DNA of 64,000 nt from the NCBI GenBank assembly GCA_028864975.1, contig JAGWLG010000007.1, forward strand, positions 1-64,000, in the 5' to 3' direction. The notes beneath the pieces were generated by a model. It was not told the origin of the DNA. It made no database searches and worked only from the letters and a program-made list of their open reading frames with translations. The stretch is from Thermoplasmata archaeon (GTDB taxonomy: Archaea > Thermoplasmatota > Thermoplasmata > Lutacidiplasmatales > UBA184). Position 1 is the stretch's first letter. Every line of letters begins with the position of its first letter. Shown here piece by piece: positions 25,556 to 34,069 of this stretch. The translations under genes and the position numbers were made by a program.

Positions 25556-25668
25556 TGCCGACCATGGCCTGCCTGACCTGGGAGCAGGCCAAGCTGCTCG
25601 GCGCCGACCTGGACCGAGCCTGCGAGGACCACGAGAAGGAACTGTCGAGCGAGCCGTCCGCGAAGTAG
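25556..25668 (+). CDS. very small ORF, hypothetical
   Basis: 37-aa ORF ('MPTMACLTWEQAKLLGADLD' then an acidic, Lys/Glu-rich end). It reads like a helical coding sequence, but there is no independent evidence of expression. It could be the tail of a longer decayed ORF in the same frame. Confidence 0.25.
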
Positions 25669-25747
25669 ACCGGACAACCCCCCCCACCATCAGGTCGAGC
25701 TGAGCCAAGACTTATGACGGCTGACTTTCGATAACCGGGAGACGCTC

Positions 25748-26113
25748 ATGGGCCTAGCCCTGCCCTTCCCCACCTATCTCGCTTCGCCGCGGGCAGCGAA
25801 GACCCACGAAGAGTACGTCGTGAGCTTGACGATCCTGTTCATCGGGCTCTTTCTCTACATCCTCACCGCCGTATGCGAGGGACTGGGACACGGGACGGGA
25901 AGTGGTCTTACCTCATTCTATTACGAAGTGGTCGGGGGCACCGGGTCCTCGATGATCCTCGTCGGGGCGATCTTCGCGTGGGTACGTCACGCCGAACTGC
26001 GACGGCTCAAGTCCGCGACGTTGATCTTTGCCCCCTGGCCCGCGACCGTCCCTCCTCCCCCGCCCCCACCTCCTCCGCCTCCCGCTGCGGTCTTCCCCCA
26101 ACCTCGTGGCTGA
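25748..26113 (+). CDS. two-helix membrane protein with polyproline tail
   Basis: 121-aa protein with two membrane helices ('VSLTILFIGLFLYILTAVCEGLG' and 'SSMILVGAIFAWVRHAEL') and a C-terminal run of more than ten prolines. Unrecognised; similar small membrane proteins with Pro-rich tails recur in this window (62225). Function unknown. Confidence 0.55.
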   Translation: MGLALPFPTYLASPRAAKTHEEYVVSLTILFIGLFLYILTAVCEGLGHGTGSGLTSFYYEVVGGTGSSMILVGAIFAWVRHAELRRLKSATLIFAPWPATVPPPPPPPPPPPAAVFPQPRG

Positions 26114-26249
26114 GCGCGGTGCGTCCCAGGGTCCTTGCCGCGGGGGCCCCCGCCCTTTGCCTCTCCCCTCCGCCCTGGTGGGGACCCACGTTCGCAGCTA
26201 GCTGCTGGGCGCACCGATAAATCCTCGAGAGAGAGCTGGAGGGGGGCGC

Positions 26250-27359
26250 ATGGGGGTTATCGAGGACCAGATCGCGGAGATCGAGGACGAGATCCGCAGG
26301 ACTCAGAAGAACAAGGCGACCAACGCCCACATCGGCCGGCTCAAGGCCAAGATCGCCTTGCTCCGGATCGCTCGGGAGAAGGCGGGGAAGGGCGGAGGAG
26401 GTGGTGGGCTCGGCTATGCGGTCCGCAAGAGCGGGCACGCGACCGTGGCCCTCGTCGGCTATCCCTCGGTCGGGAAGTCCACGCTCCTGACCCACCTCAC
26501 CGGGGCGGAGAGCGCGGCGGCGGCCTACGAGTTCACGACGACCACGATCATCCCCGGCATGCTCAGCTGGCGAGGGGCAGCCGTCCAGATCCTGGACATG
26601 CCCGGGCTGATCCCCGGGGCGAGCAAGGGTCGTGGGCGAGGCCGCGAGGTCATCTCGGTCGCTCGCGGAGCCGACCTCATCTTCTTCCTCCTCGACAAGG
26701 ACCACCTCGAGTTCCGCTCCCTGCTCGCCGAGCTCGAGCAGGCCGGCATACGGGTGAACGGGCGCCCTCCGAAGATCGTTGTGACCGCCTTGGAGCGAGG
26801 AGGCGTCGAGGTCCACAGCACCGTGAAACTGACCAAGATCGACATCGAAACGGCCCAGGGCATCGCGAAGGAGTTCCGGGTGCACAACGGTTCCATCGTG
26901 TTCCGGCAGGACGCGACCCCAGACGAGCTCATCGACGTCCTCGCCGGCAACCGGGTCTACATCCCCGGGATCCTCGTCATGAACAAGGCGGACCTCATTC
27001 CCGCCTCGGAGCGGCCTGCGATCGTCGCCAGGCTCTCGCCCTGGAAGCCGGTCTTTGTTTCGGCCCAGAAGGAGTCCGGGTTCTTAGAGCTCAAGGAGGC
27101 GATGTCCGAGGCGCTGGCCTTCATCCGGGTCTACGTGAAGCCGCCGGGGCAACCCCCCGACATGGCCGAGCCGGTCATCCTTCGCAAGGGCGACTCCGTC
27201 GATTCGCTTCTGAAGCGTCTCCCTCCGGAGCTGGGCCTTTCGTTCAAGTCCGCGCTGGTGTGGGGGAAGAGCGCGCGGTTCCCTGGTCAGACGGTCGGTC
27301 GTGAGCACTCCCTCGCGGACCAGGACATCGTAACCGTAACGATCCAACGCGGCGCGTAG
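26250..27359 (+). CDS. DRG-family GTPase with TGS domain
   Basis: 369-aa GTPase of the DRG/OBG group, ribosome-associated in archaea and eukaryotes. An N-terminal helical region ('IEDEIRRTQKNKATNAHIGR') precedes the P-loop 'GYPSVGKST' (residues 70-78), the switch motif 'DMPGLIPGA', the base-recognition motif 'MNKADL' and a C-terminal TGS domain ('LSFKSALVWGKSARFPGQTVG'). All motifs look intact. A TATA box ('gataaatcc') lies about 30 bases upstream of the ATG. Its promoter and first codons are duplicated at 24732. Confidence 0.93.
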   Translation: MGVIEDQIAEIEDEIRRTQKNKATNAHIGRLKAKIALLRIAREKAGKGGGGGGLGYAVRKSGHATVALVGYPSVGKSTLLTHLTGAESAAAAYEFTTTTIIPGMLSWRGAAVQILDMPGLIPGASKGRGRGREVISVARGADLIFFLLDKDHLEFRSLLAELEQAGIRVNGRPPKIVVTALERGGVEVHSTVKLTKIDIETAQGIAKEFRVHNGSIVFRQDATPDELIDVLAGNRVYIPGILVMNKADLIPASERPAIVARLSPWKPVFVSAQKESGFLELKEAMSEALAFIRVYVKPPGQPPDMAEPVILRKGDSVDSLLKRLPPELGLSFKSALVWGKSARFPGQTVGREHSLADQDIVTVTIQRGA

Positions 27360-27577
27360 ACCAGATCCCAGGCTCCTGCGCCCTTCACGGGGCCGAGCAA
27401 CGGTTTTGCGAACCGACACCCCCGTGCTCACCCATCTCTCCTACTGGGACGAGCGACACGGGAAGGTGAACTTTGGGTAGGTCCGCAGGGAAGAGGCCGA
27501 GGCCCTGTTCGACCGATGTGATGTAACACCTGGGGGCTGGATCCGCTCGTGGCTGTCGGGCCGTTCTGCGGAGTGAC

Positions 27578-28306
27578 CTACGCCTCTCGACCGGTCCCTC
27601 GGTAATGTCCGGTGATGACGAAGTGGCCCCGGTGAAACGGTTCCAGCGAGACGGAAGGCCCAAGGTCGAAGGACCTCGACAGAGAGCGGGAGGCCTCCTC
27701 CGCGGGCGAGAGGGGTCCCCGACCGCCCCCCTTCCGAAGGCTCGGGACCTTGAGGGCAAGGACCAGTCCTCCTCCACTTCGAAGGAAGAGCCGAGCGTGG
27801 TCGGTCGCGATCTCGGCCTGCTCGGGCTGGGAGATGTCCAGGTAGAGGGCGTCCACAGGAGGGACCCACGAAAGGTAGGTCCGAGGCTCCCGGGCGTCTC
27901 CCAGGATGGGGAAGAGGTTCGGCCATCGTCGTGCCACGTCAAGAAGTCGCTGGAACGGTCGGGGACTCTTCTCCACCACGTAGACACCGCCTCGGCGCCC
28001 CACCAGGTCCGCCACGTGGGACGCCGTGGTTCCGGTCGCACCCCCCAAGTAGAGGACCCTTCCTCGGGGAGGGACCGGAAGCTCGCGGAGGCCCTTGCAC
28101 AGGGCGGCTCCAAGCTTGCTTCGCGTGGGGTCGATCGCCCTCCACGTCGCGTCGTCCTGCTCGCGCAACCGCTCCCCGTAGACCTCCGGGGTCTCTCCGA
28201 GGGCCCGGGTCCAGAACGTCGGTCGGTCGTCGGGAGGGGACCGCGCGAGCGACAGGCCAGGGAACGGGAAGGTCCAGCTCCCGCGGGACCGCTCGAAGGG
28301 GGTCAT
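27578..28306 (-). CDS. flpA: fibrillarin, rRNA/tRNA 2'-O-methyltransferase
   Basis: I use the ATG at 28306, which overlaps the nop5 stop by four bases. The 242-aa AdoMet-dependent methyltransferase has 'DPTRSKLGAALCKGL', the AdoMet loop 'VLYLGGATGTTASHVADLVG' (family usually G-A-S-G-T-T) and 'VYVVEKSPRPFQRLL'. Role: the catalytic subunit of C/D box sRNPs, partnered by the adjacent Nop5. Third gene of the purF-nop5-flpA minus-strand transcript. Length is normal for archaea. Confidence 0.95.
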   Translation of the reverse strand: MTPFERSRGSWTFPFPGLSLARSPPDDRPTFWTRALGETPEVYGERLREQDDATWRAIDPTRSKLGAALCKGLRELPVPPRGRVLYLGGATGTTASHVADLVGRRGGVYVVEKSPRPFQRLLDVARRWPNLFPILGDAREPRTYLSWVPPVDALYLDISQPEQAEIATDHARLFLRSGGGLVLALKVPSLRKGGGRGPLSPAEEASRSLSRSFDLGPSVSLEPFHRGHFVITGHYRGTGREA

Positions 28307-29430
28307 GGACGCCCTCCCGCCCATCGCCCCCGGCGAGGCCGCGTGCGTGGTCGAGCTCTTCGGTCGGAGGGTTCCGGCCCACGGTGCCGAGTCGGTCCGA
28401 GGCGTGCGATCGCCACCCGGACCCTTCGCGGCTCGGCCAAGCGGGCCGGCCCGGAGGGTGGGGAGAAGGGAGCGCGACGCCGTGGGCGCCCCTTCGCCAG
28501 GGCGGCGATGCGCCGTTCCCTCCGCTCCACGAGGTCCGCCCCGACCGACCCCTGGGTCTGGAGGTCCGCTCGGACCGCGACCACAAGCAGGGAGGCCAAC
28601 GAGCGGGCGAGCGCTCCTCTCCGATGCGGCGGAACGCGGTCCATCCCCTCGGCCCCGACCATGACCCCGTGCCGAGGGCCTGGGGTCCCAGGTCTGCGCC
28701 GTCGTGCCCCCAGGACCTGCAGTCGCGAAGAGTTGAGCCGCAGGAGGGCCGAGGTGGAACCCGCGAGGGCGAGGAGCCGGGCGGCGGTCCGGCTTCCCAC
28801 CACCGCTGAGGAGTTGGGCAAGGTCCTGACCGCGACCTCGTTCAGCGCACGATCGAGCTCCTGCATCCGCCCATCGAGCGATCGAAGGTGTTCCTCGGCC
28901 TTGCCGGCGTAGGTCGAAACGGGGGTGCCAGGGGCAGCCGCTCCCGATAGCGCACTCAGGGCCTCACGTTCTTTTCGCAGAAGGCGCTGGAGCCGGTCTC
29001 CCTCTCGGCTCAGGGTGATGATGACCTCTTCGGGGGACGCGAGCCGCTGCTCGAGGGCGGCTGCCGCGACGCCAAGGAGCAATTCTCGGTCCGGCTCCCA
29101 GGTCGCGGGTGGAAGGGCCTCTCGCAACGAGGCCACCTCGCGAGAGGAGGCCTCGGAGACGCGAAGCTTCGCCGCCTCGGCGAGGGCCCTCGCAGTTCGG
29201 TCCCCGACACGGACGGGGGGACCTTCGCGGTACGAGGAGAGGGCGCCCACCGCGTTCCCCAGACCGCGGGAAGGCAGTTCTCCACGGGCGAGCGACGCGA
29301 GCGCTTCGAAGAGCTCCTGGCCCTCGTGCGACCCCCCTGGCGAGAGGGTAACCCGACGAGGTTGGCGGCTCCCCGGGGTGAAGACGAGCAGCTCGCGTCC
29401 CACGACCAGGAGGAGGGGCCCGACGCTCAC
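28303..29430 (-). CDS. nop5: Nop5/Nop56 C/D box sRNP core protein
   Basis: 375-aa protein. The Nop RNP-binding domain is recognisable: 'LPNSSAVVGSRTAARLLALAGSTSALLRLNSSRLQVLG', followed by 'HRRGALARSLASLLVVAVRAD'. The middle helical region would pair with fibrillarin. Compared with the usual family sequence, the segment after 'QVLGA' is Arg-rich and has lost 'EKALFRHL', and the C-terminus is an unusually Arg/Pro-rich tail. It links L7Ae-bound guide RNA to the methyltransferase encoded next to it. Confidence 0.88.
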   Translation of the reverse strand: MSVGPLLLVVGRELLVFTPGSRQPRRVTLSPGGSHEGQELFEALASLARGELPSRGLGNAVGALSSYREGPPVRVGDRTARALAEAAKLRVSEASSREVASLREALPPATWEPDRELLLGVAAAALEQRLASPEEVIITLSREGDRLQRLLRKEREALSALSGAAAPGTPVSTYAGKAEEHLRSLDGRMQELDRALNEVAVRTLPNSSAVVGSRTAARLLALAGSTSALLRLNSSRLQVLGARRRRPGTPGPRHGVMVGAEGMDRVPPHRRGALARSLASLLVVAVRADLQTQGSVGADLVERRERRIAALAKGRPRRRAPFSPPSGPARLAEPRRVRVAIARLGPTRHRGPEPSDRRARPRTRPRRGRWAGGRP

Positions 29431-29448
29431 GGTCGATCCGCTCCGGGA

Positions 29449-30867
29449 TCACGCGCCCGCGAAGTCGGAGAGCTGGCGCTGGAACCTCTGGTGCTCCTGG
29501 GGAATGTCCACCGGGTAACGGCCGGTCAGGCAGCCGACGCAGAGCGAGCGCTCGGAGAGGTCGATCGCCTTGACGAGCCCCCCAATCGAGAGGTAGCGAA
29601 GGCTGTCGGCGCCCAGGAGCTTCGCGACGTCCTCTTCGGTCCTCTGGAAGGCGACCAGCTCTTTCCGCTCCTTCATGTCGATCCCGAAGTAGCATGGGGC
29701 GACGATCGGAGGGCACCCGATCCGCAGGTGGACCTCTTTCGCGCCGTTCTCGCGGACCATGGCGACGATCTCGCGAAGGGTGGTGCCCCGAACGATGCTG
29801 TCGTCCATCAGGACCACGCGCTTGCCCTTGAGGATCCCTGGGAGCGGGTGCAGCTTCACACGGACCTCCTCCTCGCGCCGCTTCTGGTCGGGAAGGATGA
29901 AGGTCCGCTCGACGAAGCGGCTCTTGATGAGCCCCTCGGCGTAGGGGATCCCTGCGACCTCCGAGAACCCTAAGGCCTGGGGCCGGGAGGAGTCGGGAAC
30001 GGGAACGACCACGTCCGCCTGCACCGGCCCCTCCTTCGCGAGCGTGGTCCCGATCCGGTGTCGCACCTCATAGACCAGTTTCCCGTCCATGATCGAGTCG
30101 GGCCGCGAGAAGTAGACCCATTCGAACATGCAGTGCGCGAGCTGCTTGGCCGGTGGAGCGCCTTTCGAGGTGTGGAGGACGTTCCCTCGTTCTACGGCGA
30201 TGAGCTCCCCCGGGGCCACATCGCGCACGAGCTTCCCTCCCATGAGCTCAAGCGCGACGGACTCGCTGGCGAGGGCGTACCCTCCCTCCAGGGTCCCTAG
30301 GCAGAGCGGTCGGATCCCCTGCGGGTCTCGGAACCCGTAGAGTTTGTTCCCGTGGAGGAGCGTGACGGCGTACCCTCCGGACATCTCGACCATCGCTCGG
30401 CGGATCGCCGTGGGCATGTCCCGGCTGCGCGTGAACTCGTGGGCGATAAGCTGCCCCATAGCCTCCGTGTCCGAGCTTCCCAGGAACTCCACGCCCATCG
30501 CGGTGAGACGGGAGCGGAGCCGGCGGAAGTTCACGAGGTCGCCGTTGTGGCCGAGGGCGAGCTCGTCGTCCCCCATGCCGACGTTGAGCGGCTGGACCGT
30601 GTCCTCCTCCATGATGCCCGTCGTCCCGTATCGGACGTGGCCGATACCGATGGAGCCCCGCAGGGTCTCCAGCGCATCGCGGTCGAACACCTCGTGGACG
30701 AGGCCCCGGGACTTGCGGGTGTAGAGCTGGCCGTGGGAGGCTGTCACGATGCCAGCGGACTCCTGCCCCCGATGCTGGAGCGCGCGGAGCCCTCGGTAAA
30801 GGTACGGCGACGCCCCCTTGCCGGGGACCGAGACCCCGACCACGCCGCATTTCTCGCGGACGTCCAC
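29449..30867 (-). CDS. purF: amidophosphoribosyltransferase
   Basis: First committed enzyme of purine synthesis, making phosphoribosylamine from PRPP and glutamine. I choose the GTG at 30867 ('VDVREKCGVVGV') over the track's 31008: it puts the catalytic Cys near the N-terminus, gives the normal length (472 aa), and lies 24-26 bases downstream of a TATA-like 'cttaag', as expected for a leaderless start. The glutaminase domain ('YRGLRALQHRGQESAGI') and the phosphoribosyltransferase PRPP loop ('VVLMDDSIVRGTTLREIV') are intact. First gene of purF-nop5-flpA. Confidence 0.92.
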   Translation of the reverse strand: MDVREKCGVVGVSVPGKGASPYLYRGLRALQHRGQESAGIVTASHGQLYTRKSRGLVHEVFDRDALETLRGSIGIGHVRYGTTGIMEEDTVQPLNVGMGDDELALGHNGDLVNFRRLRSRLTAMGVEFLGSSDTEAMGQLIAHEFTRSRDMPTAIRRAMVEMSGGYAVTLLHGNKLYGFRDPQGIRPLCLGTLEGGYALASESVALELMGGKLVRDVAPGELIAVERGNVLHTSKGAPPAKQLAHCMFEWVYFSRPDSIMDGKLVYEVRHRIGTTLAKEGPVQADVVVPVPDSSRPQALGFSEVAGIPYAEGLIKSRFVERTFILPDQKRREEEVRVKLHPLPGILKGKRVVLMDDSIVRGTTLREIVAMVRENGAKEVHLRIGCPPIVAPCYFGIDMKERKELVAFQRTEEDVAKLLGADSLRYLSIGGLVKAIDLSERSLCVGCLTGRYPVDIPQEHQRFQRQLSDFAGA

Positions 30868-30887
30868 GTCGGACGGAGCGTCCGGTG

Positions 30888-30894
30888 GCTTAAG
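30888..30894 (-). promoter_or_regulatory. TATA box for purF-nop5-flpA
   Basis: Minus-strand 'cttaagc' is centred about 26 bases from the proposed GTG start at 30867. Confidence 0.45.
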
Positions 30895-30974
30895 GCGTAC
30901 GACCTCGCCTCCGACCGGAGGTTCGGCAACCTTCTCGTACTCCGAGGTCCACTCGTCGCGCCGTCCTCTCCCCC

Positions 30975-31292
30975 ATGTCGTCGGATCCGATCGCCTCTCG
31001 CATTCCACGAATCCCTCTCGCCGTCCACCGTTGGTGCGGTCGTGCCCTCGTGGTCACAGGGCTCGTCATCGCGCTCGTAGGCGTGGCGACCTTCCATCCT
31101 CCGACCTGCACGGGGGGAGGTCCGGGATCCCCGTCGGCATGTACCTCGTGGGAGGACTCCCAGTGGTTGATGATCGGCGGGGTCTTCCTCGCGGTGACCG
31201 CGATGCTCTATCTGGCCGCTTTGCTGAGGGAGGAAAGGCGCCCGGCGGAACCGGCGCGAGGGTCGTCCGTCGTCCGCCCAGGTTCCCCCTGA
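30975..31292 (+). CDS. two-helix membrane protein, hypothetical
   Basis: 105-aa protein divergent from purF. Two membrane helices ('ALVVTGLVIALVGVATFHP' and 'WLMIGGVFLAVTAMLYLAALL') flank an extracellular loop with two Cys ('PPTCTGGGPGSPSACTSW') that could form a disulfide. Unrecognised family. Four bases separate it from the next ORF, so the two are probably cotranscribed. Confidence 0.6.
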   Translation: MSSDPIASRIPRIPLAVHRWCGRALVVTGLVIALVGVATFHPPTCTGGGPGSPSACTSWEDSQWLMIGGVFLAVTAMLYLAALLREERRPAEPARGSSVVRPGSP

Positions 31293-31295
31293 CCG

Positions 31296-31940
31296 GTGGG
31301 GGTCTCAAGGGCGGACATGCCCTTGGTGTCCGGCCAAAGTTCCTTAGGCGGACTTGAGTGTCGGGGGGTCGTGGTTACACGCTACCCGTTCCCACCGCCG
31401 TGGAAACTACGGGACCTCGCAATCCAGGAAAACTGGTGGCTGGGAGAGATCCACCGGCGATACGCGGCCGCGCGTTGGAAGTGGGTGGCGGCGTGGGCGG
31501 CCGGCCTCGGATGGGCTCTCGTCATCACGATCTGGATCGGTTTCTACCTCTTTGGCGGCCCCTTGATCTGTGTCAGTCCACCCCTCGCGTGCTCCGGGCC
31601 CCTATCGACCGCGTTGGAACTTCTCGGGCTGGTCCTGATCTTCGAGGCGTTCCTGGCGAGCGAGGTCCAGCTGACCACGTGGGCCGGCAACATGGGCGAG
31701 GCGATCTTGGAGGCCGCCCGCAACGCCGTCGACGAGCACTTCGCGGCGGCTGAAGACTCAGCGATGGCCGACGCGCTCCGGAAGGAGCTTCAGCGCTTGC
31801 GACCCATCGTAATGGACCGGTACCGGCTCGGCGCTGGGGGCAGCAGTACGTACCTGTTTCGTGGCTCGGTCATGAACGTCGCACGCGCGCTCGCCGACCA
31901 GTGTCGGTCCGCGGCGCCGCCGCTCCCTCCCTCTTCGTGA
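31296..31940 (+). CDS. membrane protein, hypothetical
   Basis: 214-aa protein; the start is uncertain (GTG 31296, or a later GTG at 31368 giving 'VVTRYPFPPP'). Two membrane helices ('VAAWAAGLGWALVITIWIGFYLF' and 'ALELLGLVLIFEAFLASEV') flank a loop with two Cys, and a C-terminal helical cytoplasmic part follows ('MADALRKELQRLRPIVMDRY'). Unrecognised. Confidence 0.55.
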   Translation: MGVSRADMPLVSGQSSLGGLECRGVVVTRYPFPPPWKLRDLAIQENWWLGEIHRRYAAARWKWVAAWAAGLGWALVITIWIGFYLFGGPLICVSPPLACSGPLSTALELLGLVLIFEAFLASEVQLTTWAGNMGEAILEAARNAVDEHFAAAEDSAMADALRKELQRLRPIVMDRYRLGAGGSSTYLFRGSVMNVARALADQCRSAAPPLPPSS

Positions 31941-32065
31941 GGGGCCGCGGTAGTGGGGGCCCACGAGGACCCACGGATAGGCTCGGGACCGCGGAAGGCA
32001 ACGTACAACAGGAACAGGTTTCGGGCCCCCGATGACTCGGGGGCCCGGAGGGTTGCGAAGAGGTG

Positions 32066-32383
32066 TCAGCCGAAGAGGGCCGAGAGACCCGCGGACGCCT
32101 CCTCCTCGGAGACGGCCGGCTTCTCTTCTTCCTTCTTCTTCTCTTCCTTCTTCTCGCCGCCCGCGTGGGCCGCAGGCGCCGCCGCGGCCGGAGCTGCGAC
32201 GGCCATGGTCTCGGCTTTCGCCAGGACGTCCTTGATGTTCACTCCCTCTAGGGAGGCCACCAGGGCTTTCACCCGGGCCGCGTCGCTCTGCACCCCGGCG
32301 GCCGTGAGGACGCCGTTGATGCCCTTTTCGTCGATGGGTTTCCCTGCCGCGTGGAGCAGCATTGCGCCGTAGACGTACTGCAT
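32066..32383 (-). CDS. rpl12: ribosomal protein L12 (P1-type stalk protein)
   Basis: 105-aa archaeal P1/L12. An N-terminal dimerisation domain ('[26 protein letters not shown]'), an Ala-rich hinge, an acidic Lys/Glu stretch and the conserved C-terminal factor-binding peptide '[13 protein letters not shown]'. Last gene of the L1-L10-L12 operon. Confidence 0.97.
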   Translation of the reverse strand: MQYVYGAMLLHAAGKPIDEKGINGVLTAAGVQSDAARVKALVASLEGVNIKDVLAKAETMAVAAPAAAAPAAHAGGEKKEEKKKEEEKPAVSEEEASAGLSALFG

Positions 32384-32401
32384 GTCTCTCTCCCTCCGAA
32401 T

Positions 32402-33304
32402 TCACTTCGTGTGGAGCGTCTCGACCGCCCGGGCCTGCCGTTCGGCCTTCATGAGAAGGGCCTCGACGGTCTCGGGCGTGGGGAAGGCCGTGTCCAAGGC
32501 GAGGGCTCTGGCCTCGCGGTAGGCACGGGCGAGCAGGTGGGGAATCGTCTCGGGCGAGGCCCAAGCGAGCTCCACGGCGAGCTTCAATGCCTGGCGGTGC
32601 GCGACACCGAAGTCCGCGCGCAGCACGTCCAGGTCGACCGCGAGCGAATCGCGGGGGTAGAAGAAGTCCGCTTCGACCGCCCCGCGGAGCATGAGCCCCA
32701 CCTCGAGCGGGAGGATCTCGAGCCGGGTGAGCATCGTCGCGACCTCGCGAGAGATGACCGCCCCTTGCTTCACGATGGTCGTGTCCTTCTTCATCACGAC
32801 CTTCCCCTTCTCGATCGCCGCGGGGAAACCGGCGTGCTGGAGCTCGCCCACGATCGGGCCGGGCTTGAAGGACGTCTCACCGGCCTGGACGACGATGTCC
32901 TTGGGCGCGTGCTCGCCCCCGCGGGCGGCGGCCGGCTGACGGGTCTTGTCCAGCGACCCGTAGACCACGAAGGGATTCGCCTTGGACATCAGGAGCGCGG
33001 TCTGGTCCGAGACCAGCGGGAGGAGCTGCTTCAACGCCGGGCGCGACTTCGCCGCCTGCTCGAGCGCGTGGCCGATCTGCGAGTTCGGGGCCACACGGAT
33101 CGGGCTCCCCTTGGCCGCCAGGTCGCGTCGCATCGACTGCAGCGCGGCGGCAGGGACCCCCCGGATGGCGACCACCGCGACAACGGGGTGATCGGCGATC
33201 TCCTTGGCCAGCCGCTTGACGGCGTCCTTCTTGCGCTGGCGGGTGGGGCTCGTCTCAACAGCGTGGTGGGCGGCAGAAGAGGTCGAGTGAGCGGCAGCGG
33301 CCAT
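32402..33304 (-). CDS. rpl10: ribosomal protein L10 (P0)
   Basis: 300-aa stalk base protein that binds 23S rRNA and L12 dimers. Recognisable segments include 'VVAVVAIRGVPAAALQSMRR', 'IRVAPNSQIGHALEQA', 'GETSFKPGPIVGELQHAGFPAAIEKGKVV' and the helical spine for L12 binding. Unlike many archaeal P0 proteins it ends at 'RQARAVETLHTK', without the acidic 'GLxxLFG' tail, so only L12 supplies that peptide here. Confidence 0.95.
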   Translation of the reverse strand: MAAAAHSTSSAAHHAVETSPTRQRKKDAVKRLAKEIADHPVVAVVAIRGVPAAALQSMRRDLAAKGSPIRVAPNSQIGHALEQAAKSRPALKQLLPLVSDQTALLMSKANPFVVYGSLDKTRQPAAARGGEHAPKDIVVQAGETSFKPGPIVGELQHAGFPAAIEKGKVVMKKDTTIVKQGAVISREVATMLTRLEILPLEVGLMLRGAVEADFFYPRDSLAVDLDVLRADFGVAHRQALKLAVELAWASPETIPHLLARAYREARALALDTAFPTPETVEALLMKAERQARAVETLHTK

Positions 33305-33332
33305 CGGTTCCCCTTCCTCCCTTACGTCCGGT

Positions 33333-33971
33333 TCACCAGAGTCGAACGGCCGGTCCCATCGAGGTCTTCACGTAGACGCTCGCGATGTTGTGCCGTCCCC
33401 TCTCGAGCTTGCCCACGACGCGGTTGAGGACCAACTGCAGGTTCTCCGCGAGCTGCTCAGGGGGCATGCTTCGGATCCCGAGCGGGGCGTGGAAGGTGCG
33501 CTTCCCTTTGTTGCGGACCCGGATCCCTTGCTTCAAGTTCTTGATGATGGAGGTCGGGTCGCTGCCGGGGGGGATGGGCCGCGGCACCTTGCCTCGCGGG
33601 CCCATCACGGGACCGAGCTTCTTTCCGATGAGGGGCATCATCGGGGCTTCGGCCAGGAAGAAATCGATCGCGTTCACCTGCTTGCGGGAGATGCGCTTGG
33701 TCTTGAACAGCTCATCCATCTGGTCGGGGGTGATCACGAGATCCGCGACGCTGCGGACCTTCTGGGCCATCTCGTTGCTGCCGAAGACCCCGACCTTGAT
33801 CGTCTTGCCCCGGCCCTTCGGGAGGATGACCTCCTCCTCGACACGGTTCTTCGGGAGGGTGAGGTCCAGCTCCTTGAGGTTGATCGCGACCTCGACCGTC
33901 TCCGTGAACTTGCGTTCCGGGGCGGCCTTGAGGGCCTCCTGGATGGCCTCGACGGGGGTCTTTTCCGCCAT
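33333..33971 (-). CDS. rpl1: ribosomal protein L1
   Basis: 212-aa L1 stalk protein ('PERKFTETVEVAINLKELDL', 'VEEEVILPKGRGKTIKVGVF', 'GPRGKVPRPIPPGSD'). I use ATG 33971 ('MAEKTPVEAIQ') rather than the track's 34007 because a TATA box at 34005-34014 covers the latter codon. First gene of the operon. Archaeal L1 is known to repress its own operon translationally; I did not identify the target hairpin. Confidence 0.96.
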   Translation of the reverse strand: MAEKTPVEAIQEALKAAPERKFTETVEVAINLKELDLTLPKNRVEEEVILPKGRGKTIKVGVFGSNEMAQKVRSVADLVITPDQMDELFKTKRISRKQVNAIDFFLAEAPMMPLIGKKLGPVMGPRGKVPRPIPPGSDPTSIIKNLKQGIRVRNKGKRTFHAPLGIRSMPPEQLAENLQLVLNRVVGKLERGRHNIASVYVKTSMGPAVRLW

Positions 33972-34004
33972 GGGAGTTCCGAGCGGCGGCGCCAGAAGAA
34001 GGTG

Positions 34005-34014
34005 CATATAAAAG
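34005..34014 (-). promoter_or_regulatory. TATA box of the L1-L10-L12 operon
   Basis: Minus-strand 'cttttatatg' is the strongest box A in the window, about 38 bases before ATG 33971, predicting a leader of about 12 nt. Confidence 0.7.
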
Positions 34015-34069
34015 GGTAGGGACGCGGCCCTCGGCGCCGGGTGGTGCTGCGAGCTGCCCCGCGCGGTCC

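Noticed and set aside
27360-27577. Possible gene remnant after the DRG gene ('HLSYWDERHGKVNFG' just before a stop)
   Set aside because: Only about 20 residues look coding-like, with no start or recognisable family.
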